This document shows positions 8,450 to 17,653 of a DNA stretch of 64,000 nucleotides, piece by piece. The stretch covers positions 124,001-188,000 of the forward strand of contig NZ_JAPFGP010000013.1 in the NCBI RefSeq assembly GCF_026241155.1, written 5' to 3'. Below the pieces are notes generated by a model, which was not told where the DNA came from, ran no database searches, and saw only the letters and a program-made list of their open reading frames with translations. This DNA is from Paucibacter sp. PLA-PC-4. GTDB lineage: Bacteria; Pseudomonadota; Gammaproteobacteria; Burkholderiales; Burkholderiaceae_C. A program made the position numbers and the translations under genes. The stretch's first letter is position 1, and every line of letters starts with the position of its first letter.

Positions 8450-8469
8450 GGCTGCTCGTCAGAGCAGCC
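8450..8469 (-). promoter_or_regulatory. Leader hairpin of TonB receptor 1
   Basis: Perfect 8-bp stem GGCTGCTC-tgac-GAGCAGCC in the 5' leader, ending 13 nt before the AAGGAG ribosome site. No T tract follows, so it is not a terminator. Receptors 2 and 3 have different-sequence hairpins in the same place. Confidence 0.6.
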
Positions 8470-8680
8470 TCGCAAACGAATAAAGCTCCGGACAGATTGC
8501 CGAAGCTTTGGACTACCAAGTTTGCATGGCAGCACACTCGCGAACGTTTCCGGCTACGCACAGTTGTGCGCAAACAGCCCAGAAGCGAGCCCATCCAAGG
8601 GTTTACGCGAAGCTACAAGGCGATGAAAGTTGCAAACAAGCAACGCTCCGCTACCCGCAACATCCGCGCTATGCACAAGC

Positions 8681-8713
8681 AAAAAAACCCCCGAGGTGAG
8701 GACCCCGGGGTTT
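8681..8713 (-). terminator. Rho-independent terminator of TonB receptor 2
   Basis: On the minus strand, AAACCCCGGGG pairs with CCTCGGGGGTTT and runs into seven T residues, 48 bp after the stop at 8761. Confidence 0.92.
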
Positions 8714-8760
8714 GACTTGTGCTCGGGCTGTCGCCTCACCGGCGACAGCGGCAGCAGCAC

Positions 8761-11715
8761 TTACATGCTGTAACGCACACCGATGTAGTAGCGACGGCCG
8801 ATCGGGTCATAGACGCTGGCGTTCGTCTCAGCTCCGGTCGTGTTGCCCGGCAGGCCCGAGATGATCGGAGGGGCCTTGGTGCCCAGCGCATTGTCGATAC
8901 CCAGGTAGACCTCAGCCTTGCCGAAACGGTAGTGGCCCTGCAGATCCAGGTAGGCCTTTGCCTTCACCTTGGCATCCGACTTCTTCCAGCCCGGGAAGTT
9001 GCTATTCATGAACGTGTCGTCCAGATAGACCGTCCCGAAGTAGGTCGTGGTTGCCGCAACGCCCCAGTTACCCATGCTGTAACCCAAGTTCAGGATCCAG
9101 CGATTGCGCGGGTTAGTGACGTCGTTTTGCATCTGTCCCTGCGAATAATCCTTGGCAGCTTGAGGGGTCGCCTGGTTGTACGCGGTCATGATGTAGGTGT
9201 AGGCCAGGCGCGAGTTCAACGTGCCACCGCCCAGACGGGTCTGATACGAGGCGGTCACGTCAACCCCCTCGACACGGTCACCGCCGGTATTGGCCGCCGT
9301 CTCGTCGATGAACTCGATCGACCCGGCGCTGTTCGGGCCGATATCGGCCGGACGGCGCTTGATGAACTGGCAGAACGAGGTGTTGCCGCCGCCATAGCAC
9401 TGATCCAGAGCGTACTGACGTCCCGGGGTGTTGATGGCGTCCTTGATCTTGATGTCGTAGTAGTCGGCAGTGAAGGTGAAGTTGCGCAGCAGGTCGATCG
9501 TCTTAGGCGTGATCACGAAGCCAAAGGTGGTGGACTTGCCCTTCTCAGCCTTCAGGTTCGGATTGCCGCTGTCAAAGCCGCTGATGCCTTGCTGGTCGGG
9601 TTGAGTCAGCGTGAACACCCCGCCGTTGGCTGCCATATTGGCCGCCACACCCGGTACGGCCTTGCAGGCCACCGCCGTCGCGCTGGTGTCGGTCGACTTG
9701 ACGCCCTCGCAAGGATCGGCCAGACCGGTGGGGAAGGTCTGCGACGGCGCCTGGAACAGCTCGTCAATATTCGGTGCACGGGTGGACACCGAGTAGTTGG
9801 CACGAACCCGGAAGGTCGAGTTCAGGGCCCAGTCCATCCCGGTATTCCAACTGGTGGTGTTGCCAACCGTCGAGTACTTGCCATGGCGAACCGCAGCTGC
9901 AGCATCGAGCGACTTCACGAGGGGCAGATTCTTCAACAAGGGCAGGCGCACTTCGGCGAACAGCTCCTTGACATCAAACTCGCCCTTGGTGTTGGGAAGA
10001 GCGTTGCCTGCATTCAAGCCAGTCTGAGTCAGCGCGTCGAATTCAGTGCTCGATGTTTCCTTGCGATACTCCGCGCCAAAAGCCAGGCCCACAGGGCCAG
10101 CAGGTAGGGAGAATGGCTCGCCATTGACAGACGCGCCGAGCAGGTTCTGGGTCAGGCGCGTGTTCAAGGACGACGGCGCGTGAATGTACTTGGATGCCTC
10201 TGCACTCAGGGTGTTAGCGCCGAAGATGTTCGCCGGCACGCATCCTTGAGCACGTGCGATAGCGTCCTTGCAAATGGCATCAGTCGTACTGCCGTTACCG
10301 TTGATGTCATTGACGTCTTGAACGGCGCTGAGCGCGTTCATAAAGTTCATCACATTGACCTGGCCGGTACCGGTCTGACCTTCCTTGGTGAAGGAATGGA
10401 CCGCATAGGCGTCGTAGGACCAGGTCTTGTTCAGTTCACCCTTCAGCCCACCGACCACACGGAATGTATCTCGGTTGGCCTTGTTGCCACGCACCTCAAC
10501 ATCCGACATCCGGCGTGTGAAGTTGTAGTCCTTCAGACCATCACCATCGCGGTCAACGGCGTTGTTGTAAATCGTATTCGGCACCAATGGGTTGCGGAGC
10601 TTCACGCCATTGACCATGAACTCGGCCGGGATCAACCCGCCAAGATCTGTCGAGTCAAGCGGGTAAGGTTCCAGACGGGTCTTCGTCTTGGTAGCCGCGT
10701 AATTCGCCTCGAAGTAAACCGAGTGCGCATCGTTCAAGCCGAACTCGCCCTTGCTCGCAAGCATCAGACGGTCCGTAGGGACCGCGATCGTGCGTACCGC
10801 AGAACGGTTGTAGCCGGTCGCGCCGACGCCATCTCCGGCGGGACCGTTGGTCGAGAACGGGATTTCAGCGCCGGCGGCGTTATAGGTGAAATTGCGATTG
10901 GCAGTTCCGTCGTTGTAGAAGAAACGGCCTTGCGGCGCAAAGCTTGAAAAGAAGGGGCGCTGGATAACGAAGATGTCGCCTACTTCGCCCGTAACAAAGG
11001 CACCCTTAGACGCCTGGTCCACAGCGGCGAAGGATCGATCTCGCGAATAGACAGCGCCTTGCTGGCTAGCCGACAGATTGAACATCAGGTTGCTGCGACC
11101 GTCGCTGCCGTTCATACCGAAGGTGGCGCTGACTTTCTTCTTCGTATCGTCGCCCTCCTCGCTCTGGCCAACTTGTGCATCGAACTTCATGCCTTGCAAG
11201 TTGCGCTTCAGAATCACGTTGACCACGCCAGCCACAGCATCCGAGCCGTAGGTCGACGAGGCGCCGCCTGTCATGATCTCGACGCGCTCGATGAAGTCTG
11301 CGGGAATGGTGTTGAAGTCCACCGCAGAAGACCCCGGAACGCCGGACACATAGCGCCGGCCATTGACAAGCACCAAGGTGCGGTTGGAGCCAAGATTGCG
11401 CAAGTCAACCGTGGCCACACCGGCGCTGGAAGTGCTGAAGTTCGAGTTATTCCGGCTGATCGCGGGAGTCCCGAACACCGGGCTCTTCAGGAGGAGCTCC
11501 TGCAAATTGGCAGCGCCAGACGATGCGATGTCGGCCGCGGACAAGACCTGAATCGGGGCTGCCGACTCAGCATTGAGCGACGAGATACGACTACCGGTCA
11601 CTTCGACACGCTCGAGTTGGGCGCTTCCGGGCTGGCCCTGTTGAGCGAGCACTGGCGTGGCGTGCAGCGCCACTGTCGCGGCAATCGCAATGGAAATCGG
11701 GTTGAGCTTGAACAT
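8761..11715 (-). CDS. TonB-dependent outer membrane receptor 2
   Basis: 984 residues. Signal peptide ending PVLAQQ, TonB-box-like LERVEVTGSRI, plug domain (about 45-170: VDLRNLGSNRTLVLVNGRRYV, MTGGASSTYGSDAVAGVVNVI), then a long barrel ending YIGVRYSM; the terminal Met is less usual than Phe or Trp. The plug signature (TGGASSTYGSDAVAGV) and length match the family of receptors abundant in polymer-degrading Proteobacteria. Ligand unknown. Ribosome site TGGAGG lies 7 nt before the ATG. A hairpin and a terminator lie immediately upstream of the leader (see 11739 and 11764). Confidence 0.93.
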   Translation of the reverse strand: MFKLNPISIAIAATVALHATPVLAQQGQPGSAQLERVEVTGSRISSLNAESAAPIQVLSAADIASSGAANLQELLLKSPVFGTPAISRNNSNFSTSSAGVATVDLRNLGSNRTLVLVNGRRYVSGVPGSSAVDFNTIPADFIERVEIMTGGASSTYGSDAVAGVVNVILKRNLQGMKFDAQVGQSEEGDDTKKKVSATFGMNGSDGRSNLMFNLSASQQGAVYSRDRSFAAVDQASKGAFVTGEVGDIFVIQRPFFSSFAPQGRFFYNDGTANRNFTYNAAGAEIPFSTNGPAGDGVGATGYNRSAVRTIAVPTDRLMLASKGEFGLNDAHSVYFEANYAATKTKTRLEPYPLDSTDLGGLIPAEFMVNGVKLRNPLVPNTIYNNAVDRDGDGLKDYNFTRRMSDVEVRGNKANRDTFRVVGGLKGELNKTWSYDAYAVHSFTKEGQTGTGQVNVMNFMNALSAVQDVNDINGNGSTTDAICKDAIARAQGCVPANIFGANTLSAEASKYIHAPSSLNTRLTQNLLGASVNGEPFSLPAGPVGLAFGAEYRKETSSTEFDALTQTGLNAGNALPNTKGEFDVKELFAEVRLPLLKNLPLVKSLDAAAAVRHGKYSTVGNTTSWNTGMDWALNSTFRVRANYSVSTRAPNIDELFQAPSQTFPTGLADPCEGVKSTDTSATAVACKAVPGVAANMAANGGVFTLTQPDQQGISGFDSGNPNLKAEKGKSTTFGFVITPKTIDLLRNFTFTADYYDIKIKDAINTPGRQYALDQCYGGGNTSFCQFIKRRPADIGPNSAGSIEFIDETAANTGGDRVEGVDVTASYQTRLGGGTLNSRLAYTYIMTAYNQATPQAAKDYSQGQMQNDVTNPRNRWILNLGYSMGNWGVAATTTYFGTVYLDDTFMNSNFPGWKKSDAKVKAKAYLDLQGHYRFGKAEVYLGIDNALGTKAPPIISGLPGNTTGAETNASVYDPIGRRYYIGVRYSM

Positions 11716-11738
11716 CAGAAACCTCCAGCTAGTTTCAA

Positions 11739-11760
11739 TAGCCGTCTGGATCAGCGGCTA
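11739..11760 (-). promoter_or_regulatory. Leader hairpin of TonB receptor 2
   Basis: Stem TAGCCG / CGGCTA with a 10-nt loop in the 5' leader, ending 11 nt before the TGGAGG ribosome site. The T tract of the upstream terminator ends only 3 nt before it. Confidence 0.55.
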
Positions 11761-11763
11761 CAT

Positions 11764-11790
11764 AAAAAAATCCCCCTGCGGTTCAGGGGG
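11764..11790 (-). terminator. Rho-independent terminator between glcB and TonB receptor 2
   Basis: Minus-strand stem CCCCCTG-aaccg-CAGGGGG followed by a seven-T tract. It may end glcB transcription, but it lies 165 bp after the glcB stop and only 48 bp before the receptor ATG, so it could also act as an attenuator in the receptor leader or end a small RNA. Confidence 0.9.
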
Positions 11791-11828
11791 TGCACAGAGA
11801 GTTTCATGTCAGCACAACAACTTTACGT

Positions 11829-11884
11829 TGCGGGTTATCCCGAAAGTCATGGCGCCGTTGGCGATAAACAACGGCGAACCCGCA
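11829..11884 (-). repeat. Nested inverted repeat (possible structured RNA)
   Basis: Outer arms TGCGGGTT / AACCCGCA (8 bp, perfect) enclose inner arms CGCCGTTG / CAACGGCG (8 bp, perfect, 8-nt loop) plus a 16-nt bulge on one side. It lies in the glcB-receptor gap, 38 nt upstream of a strong terminator on the same strand. It could be a 3'-UTR element of glcB, a leader element of the receptor, or a small RNA body. Confidence 0.5.
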
Positions 11885-11955
11885 TAAACCCGACACTATT
11901 TGCGATTTCCCGCAGTCGGCCATGCACAGGAAGGGAGCGACTTACTCCACCACAA

Positions 11956-14133
11956 TCAAGCGCGCTCTTTCACCTTTAAGCGCCACGCGTGCAACAGCGG
12001 CTCCGTATACCCGCTCGGCTGCTCCTTGCCCTTGAAGACCAGATCCAGCGCCGCCTGGAAGGCCGCGCCTTGCGGGTGGGCGACCAGGCTCTTGTAGGCA
12101 GCGTCGCCGGCGTTCTGGCCATCCACCACTGCGGCCATGCGCGCGAAGGTCTCACGCACCTGCGCCTCGCTGACCACGCCGTGGTGCAGCCAGTTGGCGA
12201 TGTGCTGGCTGGAGATTCGCAGCGTGGCGCGGTCTTCCATCAGGCCAACATTGTGGATGTCAGGCACCTTGGAGCAACCCACACCCTGGTCGATCCAGCG
12301 CACCACGTAGCCCAGGATGCCCTGCACGTTGTTGTCCAGTTCCTGCTGGCGCTCGGCGGCGCTCCAGCTGGCCTCGGCCACGACGGGAATGCTCAGCAGC
12401 TTGTTCAGGATCTCCTCGCGCTCGCCGTCAGCATCGATCTTCTCCAGCTCCAGTTGCACAGCCGCGACGCTGACCTGGTGGTAGTGCAGCGCATGAAGGG
12501 TCGCTGCGGTCGGCGACGGCACCCAGGCGGTGTTGGCGCCGGCCTTGGGGTGGGCGATCTTTTGTTCCAGCATCGCCGCCATCAGATCTGGCATGGCCCA
12601 CATGCCCTTGCCGATCTGGGCCCGGCCGCGCAAGCCGCAGGACAGGCCAGTCAGTACATTGCTGCGCTCGTAGGCCTGGATCCAGGCACTGCTTTTCATA
12701 TCACCCTTGCGCAGCATCGGCCCCGCCAGCATCGCGGTGTGCATCTCGTCCCCTGTGCGGTCCAGGAAGCCGGTGTTGATGAAGGCCACGCGGCTGGAGG
12801 CCGCGGCGATGCAGGCCTTCAGATTGACGCTGGTGCGGCGCTCCTCGTCCATGATACCCAGCTTGACTGTGCTGTCGGGCAGACCCAGCAGCCGCTCGAC
12901 GCGGCCGAACAACTCGGCCGCGAACGCCACCTCGGCCGGGCCGTGCATCTTGGGCTTGACGATATAGATCGAGCCGGCGCGCGAGTTGCCGCGCCTCTTC
13001 AGATCGTGCAGCGCTATCGTCACCGTGATGACCGCGTCCATGATGCCCTCGGGAATCTCGGCGCCGCCGTCCAGAAGGATGGCCGGATTCGTCATCAGAT
13101 GACCGACATTGCGCACGAACATCAAGGAGCGTCCATGCAGCACGACTTCGCCGCCGTTAGGGCCGCTGTACTTGCGGTCCGGATTCAGGCGGCGCGTGAA
13201 AGTCTTGCCCCCCTTGCTGAGCTCTTCGGCCAAAGTGCCCTGCTGAATGCCCAGCCAGTTGCTATAAGCCAGCAGCTTGTCCTCGGCGTCGACCGCGGCG
13301 ATCGAGTCTTCCAGATCAAGAATGGTGGACAAGGCCGCTTCGAGCACCAAATCGCTGATACCGGCGGCGTCGCTGGCGCCGATCGGCGTGCTGCGGTCGA
13401 TCTGGAGATCCAGATGCAGCCCGTTGTGGACCAGGAGCACCGACGAGGGCGCGGCCGCGTCACCCTGATAGCCGACGAACTGGGCCACATCCGCGAGACC
13501 CGTGGCCGAACCACCAAGCAAGGCCACCACCAGGCGGCCGCCCTCGACCCGGTAGCCGACCGCGTCCTTGTGCGAGGCACCAGCCAGCGGCGCCGCCTGG
13601 TCAAGCACCTGGCGGGCAAAGGCGATCACCTTGGCGCCGCGCACCGGGTTATAGGTGCCGGCCCTCTCGGCACCATCGGCCTGCGAGATCGCATCGGTGC
13701 CGTAGAGCGCGTCATACAGCGAGCCCCAGCGCGCATTGGCCGCGTTCAGCGCATACCGGGCATTGAGGATCGGCACAACCAGCTGCGGGCCAGCCTGCTG
13801 GGCCAGTTCGGCATCGACATTCGAGGTGCTGACGCGCACTGCACTGGGCAGCGGAACCAGATAGCCGATGCGCTCCAGAAACGCACGGTAAGCCGGCATG
13901 TCGGTGATTGGCCCTGGGTGGGCGCGATGCCAGGTGTCGAGCTCGATCTGCAGACGGTCGCGCTCGGCCAGCAGCGCGGCATTCTTGGGCGCCAGATCAT
14001 GGGCGATGGCATCGAAGCCGGCCCAGAAGGTAGCGCTTGCGATACCCGTGTCAGGCAAGACCTGCTGTTCGATGAAGCGGTGCAGCGAGGTCGCGATCTG
14101 AAGGCGATGAACGGCGGTATAGGAAGTACTCAT
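11956..14133 (-). CDS. glcB: Malate synthase G
   Basis: Condenses glyoxylate with acetyl-CoA to malate in the cytoplasm (glyoxylate cycle and glycolate use). 725 residues from the ATG at 14133, matching the roughly 720-residue G isoform rather than the shorter A isoform. Recognisable segments are RIGYLVP near residue 85, [76 protein letters not shown] and [23 protein letters not shown] 47-codon extension upstream lacks family similarity and is ignored. It stands between TonB receptors and no isocitrate lyase or glycolate oxidase gene is beside it; probably monocistronic. Confidence 0.96.
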   Translation of the reverse strand: MSTSYTAVHRLQIATSLHRFIEQQVLPDTGIASATFWAGFDAIAHDLAPKNAALLAERDRLQIELDTWHRAHPGPITDMPAYRAFLERIGYLVPLPSAVRVSTSNVDAELAQQAGPQLVVPILNARYALNAANARWGSLYDALYGTDAISQADGAERAGTYNPVRGAKVIAFARQVLDQAAPLAGASHKDAVGYRVEGGRLVVALLGGSATGLADVAQFVGYQGDAAAPSSVLLVHNGLHLDLQIDRSTPIGASDAAGISDLVLEAALSTILDLEDSIAAVDAEDKLLAYSNWLGIQQGTLAEELSKGGKTFTRRLNPDRKYSGPNGGEVVLHGRSLMFVRNVGHLMTNPAILLDGGAEIPEGIMDAVITVTIALHDLKRRGNSRAGSIYIVKPKMHGPAEVAFAAELFGRVERLLGLPDSTVKLGIMDEERRTSVNLKACIAAASSRVAFINTGFLDRTGDEMHTAMLAGPMLRKGDMKSSAWIQAYERSNVLTGLSCGLRGRAQIGKGMWAMPDLMAAMLEQKIAHPKAGANTAWVPSPTAATLHALHYHQVSVAAVQLELEKIDADGEREEILNKLLSIPVVAEASWSAAERQQELDNNVQGILGYVVRWIDQGVGCSKVPDIHNVGLMEDRATLRISSQHIANWLHHGVVSEAQVRETFARMAAVVDGQNAGDAAYKSLVAHPQGAAFQAALDLVFKGKEQPSGYTEPLLHAWRLKVKERA

Positions 14134-14272
14134 GGCGAGGCCCGATGAAGGTTGGTGACGATGGGTGTTGGCAGCTGCCGGAGCGCCCGCCATTCTGGAA
14201 GAAACTGTAGGGCTTGCTTCGCCAAGATTCGATATGGACAGGACACAAGATCTTTGCGCCCGCCGCACAAAC

Positions 14273-14300
14273 AAAAAAAGCGGGCCCGAAGGCCCGCTTT
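14273..14300 (-). terminator. Rho-independent terminator of TonB receptor 3
   Basis: Minus-strand stem GCGGGCC-ttcg-GGCCCGC flanked by A and T runs, with seven T residues after it. It lies 24 bp after the receptor stop. Confidence 0.94.
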
Positions 14301-14323
14301 GCTAGGAGGCATGTGCTGCCGGC

Positions 14324-17221
14324 TCAGAACTTCAGAGTCGCGCCCACCGTGATGTAACGTCCGACGACGTCGTAGACCTGCGGGAAGGTGTTACCGCTAT
14401 TGGCCGTGGTCGTGCCGATGGTGTTGCCCACCTCGGGCGCCTTCTCATCAAACGCGTTGTTGACGCTCAGGTTCAAGCGCAGGTTCTTGTGCACATTCCA
14501 GGCTGCAGACAGGTCCACATAGTTGTAGGCCTTGATCTTGGAGTAGGCCGGCAGGAAGTTCGTGCCGCCCGGCTCCTCAAGCATCTTGCCGATACGCCGC
14601 CAGTTGTAGCCCAGAGTCCAGTCGCCAAACATCCAGGTGGCGCGCTGGGTGAACTTCGACTTAGGCATAAAGCCCGAGGCCGTACCGTTCAAGTTGCCGC
14701 AGGCGATCGAGTAATAGCCCAGGCAGTCACGCTTGACCGAAGCCGGTGTCGGCTGGATGGCGTGCTTCTCGGCGATATTGGCATTCAAGCCGATGTCGAC
14801 CTTGCCCCACTTCGGGTCAGCACCGAGCTTGCGCAGATCCACCAGATAGCTGACGCCGATGTCGACACCTGCGGTCCACAGCTTGCCCAGATTCGACTGG
14901 GGCGTCACGACGCCGGGAGAGTCTGCGCCGTTGAAGGTCCCCAGCGGGCCACGCAGCACCAGTTGGCAGGCGGCGTTCAGTGCCAGGCCGGTGTTGCGGG
15001 ACGGGTCATAGCAGTCTGTCAGGATGTCGGTGACGCTAGGGCTGGAGACCGCCTTCTTCAGGTTGATCTTGTAGTAGTCCAGCGACAAGGTCAGGTTGTC
15101 CACCATCGAGGGCTGGAACACGAAGCCAACCGTAGTGGTGTCAGCCTCCTCTGGGCCGAGGGTTGGGTTGCCGCCGGTGCGGTTGTTGATCTGGCCGGCC
15201 GCCGGCGCAGGCAGATTACCCACCGAAGCCAGCGGCACGCCGGTCAGTCGGCACAGGTTGGACAGCGTGCCTGCGGTATTGGCATCGCCCTGATTGATTC
15301 GATTGCCCTGGCAGGGATCGGTGGCCAGGTTCGACAGACCCGACACCAACGGCGCATAGAGCTCGTTAATGTTAGGCGCACGGGTGGCGCGCTGCTGCAT
15401 CGCGCGGACGCGGAAGCCCTTCACCGGCTCCCAGTCGCCACCGACCTTCCAGCTGCCATAGTCAACGCTGTTGGTGGTCTTGAACTCAGTGTGTCGATAA
15501 CCCAACTCAAGTCCCAACTTGTGGGCCAGCGGCTTGTTCTTCAGCAGGGGAATGCTGGCTTCAACATACAGCTCGTCGAGCTTGAGCTTGCCCGAACGGT
15601 CCGGCGTCGGTGCGCCCGTGCCCAGCACTTCACCCTGGATCTGGGACGCGCTGTCGGAGAAGTTTGACGCCGTGACCTCACGGCTCTCGATACCGGCGGC
15701 AACGCCGATCGGATCGGTCGACCAGGGGCTCTTGAAGCGCCCCAGGTCACCCGACACATTGGCGGCCATGACCTGCTGCTCGACCTTGCTCTGCAAAATC
15801 GCGCTGAGGTTGATGAAGCGCAGCATTTCCGGCGTGATCGAGCCCTCGGCGCCGAAAACATTCAGGGGCACGCAACCGTTGGCAGTATTGCGGCAGGTCG
15901 TGGTGTTGACCGCATCCAGCGCCTGACGGACCTTGGAGAGCGAACCCCAGTTGCCGCGAGTCTGCACCTGGGTCGATTCGCCCTTGGAGATATAGGCGTC
16001 GTAACTCCAGGTGTCGTTGATCGCACCCTTCAGGCCGACCGTGCCCTGCATGGACTTGTTGTTGAAGTCATTGATACGGGGACCGAGCTCGGTGAAGCGA
16101 CGGCCGATGGCCATCGGCACCATTGTGGTGTTGCCCAGCACGCAGTTGGCCGCGTCGATGCCGCGCACCTGGCAGATCTGCTGGCGAGCCGTCTCCGGGA
16201 TGAAGGGGTTGCCGATAGGCACCTGGTAGGTATTCAGGAAGCTGCCGCTGGGCGCCAAATTCGACAGCACATCCGACCGCGAATAGAACAGGTCGGCATA
16301 GACCTCGGCATGGTCATTGATGACGAAGTTGCCGAGCGCCGTCGCCTGCATGCGATCCAGCGGCGTGACGTAAAAGTTCAGCGGGTTGAAGTTGTAGGTG
16401 TTGAACGGTGCATCCAACCGACCGGTGGCCGGGTTAATCTGCACATCGGCCAGGCTGGGCGTTCCGGCCGGCAGTCCGAGGATGGAGCCGATCTGGATTG
16501 CCGAGGGCACACCGGTCGGCGAACCCTGGGGCAAACCGGTACCCGAGGAACGCGAAGTCGAACCGATAGAGCGATCGCCTTGACGCAGCTCATCGGTCTT
16601 GGTTGTGCCGAGACTCAGCACCATGCTGCCACGGCCATCGCCGAAGGCGCCGCCCATGGTCAGATCAGTGCGGCGGCGGCCGGCATCGCCGCGGTCGGAC
16701 TTGCCATAAGTCGTGCTGAGCTCAACGCCCTTGAACTGGCGGTTCAGCACAAAATTGGCCACACCAGACACGGCGTCGGCGCCATAAACGGCCGAGGCAC
16801 CACCGGTCACCAGATCAATGCGGCGCAGCAGGGCCACCGGGATGGAGTTGGTGTCGACCTGGGCATTCAGGTCAAACGGCACCATGCGACGGCCGTCCAC
16901 CAGGACCAGCGAGCGGTAGCTTCCCAAGCCGCGCAAGTCGATGGTGGCGCCACCGCCGCTGCCGTTGTTGGTAGCGGCACCGATTGCAGGCACGGCAGCC
17001 GGCAATCCCTTGATCACCTCTTCAATCGCCACCGGCTGACTTGAATTGATCTCAGCCACGCCGATCGAGGTCACAGGACTGCTCGAGACCGCGCTGATGG
17101 TCTTGATGCGCGTGCCGGTGATCTCGACCCGTTCCAGGGTCTCTTGCGCCAGCACGGGCGCATACATGGCCGCACCGAGGCACAAAAGTGCGGCGGTGCT
17201 GAGGGGACTGCGTTTAAACAT
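14324..17221 (-). CDS. TonB-dependent outer membrane receptor 3
   Basis: 965 residues. Signal peptide ending APVLAQE, TonB-box-like LERVEITGTRI, plug (IDLRGLGSYRSLVLVDGRRMV, LVTGGASAVYGADAVSGVANFV), and a barrel ending YITVGATLKF with terminal Phe. It is clearly the same subfamily as receptor 2 (TGGAS.YG.DAV.GV) but diverged, so not a recent duplicate. Ligand unknown. AAGGAG ribosome site 5 nt before the ATG and a hairpin just upstream. The divergently placed LysR regulator gene starts 432 bp away and is a candidate controller. Confidence 0.93.
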   Translation of the reverse strand: MFKRSPLSTAALLCLGAAMYAPVLAQETLERVEITGTRIKTISAVSSSPVTSIGVAEINSSQPVAIEEVIKGLPAAVPAIGAATNNGSGGGATIDLRGLGSYRSLVLVDGRRMVPFDLNAQVDTNSIPVALLRRIDLVTGGASAVYGADAVSGVANFVLNRQFKGVELSTTYGKSDRGDAGRRRTDLTMGGAFGDGRGSMVLSLGTTKTDELRQGDRSIGSTSRSSGTGLPQGSPTGVPSAIQIGSILGLPAGTPSLADVQINPATGRLDAPFNTYNFNPLNFYVTPLDRMQATALGNFVINDHAEVYADLFYSRSDVLSNLAPSGSFLNTYQVPIGNPFIPETARQQICQVRGIDAANCVLGNTTMVPMAIGRRFTELGPRINDFNNKSMQGTVGLKGAINDTWSYDAYISKGESTQVQTRGNWGSLSKVRQALDAVNTTTCRNTANGCVPLNVFGAEGSITPEMLRFINLSAILQSKVEQQVMAANVSGDLGRFKSPWSTDPIGVAAGIESREVTASNFSDSASQIQGEVLGTGAPTPDRSGKLKLDELYVEASIPLLKNKPLAHKLGLELGYRHTEFKTTNSVDYGSWKVGGDWEPVKGFRVRAMQQRATRAPNINELYAPLVSGLSNLATDPCQGNRINQGDANTAGTLSNLCRLTGVPLASVGNLPAPAAGQINNRTGGNPTLGPEEADTTTVGFVFQPSMVDNLTLSLDYYKINLKKAVSSPSVTDILTDCYDPSRNTGLALNAACQLVLRGPLGTFNGADSPGVVTPQSNLGKLWTAGVDIGVSYLVDLRKLGADPKWGKVDIGLNANIAEKHAIQPTPASVKRDCLGYYSIACGNLNGTASGFMPKSKFTQRATWMFGDWTLGYNWRRIGKMLEEPGGTNFLPAYSKIKAYNYVDLSAAWNVHKNLRLNLSVNNAFDEKAPEVGNTIGTTTANSGNTFPQVYDVVGRYITVGATLKF

Positions 17222-17242
17222 GGGCGCTCCTTATGAAAGCTT

Positions 17243-17261
17243 GCCGGTGGCGCCGCCCGGC
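17243..17261 (-). promoter_or_regulatory. Leader hairpin of TonB receptor 3
   Basis: Stem GCCGG / CCGGC in the 5' leader, ending 10 nt before the AAGGAG ribosome site. Same position as the hairpins of receptors 1 and 2 although the sequences differ. Confidence 0.5.
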
Positions 17262-17597
17262 TAGGCCGGTCGGTGCGATTGGGGGTAGGGATGAAACGCT
17301 TGTGCGTTGTGCGTTCACGAGATGCGGAGTCTTCACGTTCCCTTCACCCCCAACGACTCGGGTTCGCCCCAATAGAGTCTCTGTGCGGCGCTCTTCCCTG
17401 GGATTTCAGAGCAAATTCAGGAGAAAACCCCTAGCTCTTGAGCACCGCCAATTGCATCCATTTGTTGTCGATGCGCGACAAGCGCCCAAAGTCGCCAGTC
17501 CATCAACCCGAGCGGTCAATGGCTCCATGACGAATCGCACTGTTCAAGCGCCATGGAACTTGTGTGCTTCGTCACTTCAATTGCGATTAAAAAAGTT

Positions 17598-17627
17598 CTG
17601 AATTAGCAAACAATTTTGTTGATTCAG
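17598..17627. promoter_or_regulatory. Imperfect palindrome, candidate LysR operator
   Basis: Arms CTGAAT...ATTCAG, with further symmetric positions inside (CAAA...TTTG), form a 30-bp inverted repeat ending 26 bp before the LysR start. LysR-type regulators commonly bind such sites to repress their own gene and control a divergent one; binding is inferred. Confidence 0.5.
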
Positions 17628-17653
17628 CCGCAAAAAATACTTACCCTGGCGTC

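Larger units (their letters stand above)
8426..8760 (-). other. Intergenic region between TonB receptors 1 and 2
   Basis: 335 bp without a convincing gene. From right to left it holds the terminator of receptor 2 (8681-8713), about 200 bp that should contain the promoter of receptor 1, and the leader hairpin at 8450-8469. No clear -35/-10 pair was picked out by eye. Confidence 0.7.
17222..17653. other. Divergent intergenic region, TonB receptor 3 / lysR
   Basis: 432 bp without a gene. It contains the receptor leader hairpin (17243-17261) at its left end, about 300 bp of mixed composition, and an AT-rich stretch (17575-17640) before the LysR start that holds a long imperfect palindrome (17598-17627). 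Its size suits two divergent promoters. Confidence 0.7.
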
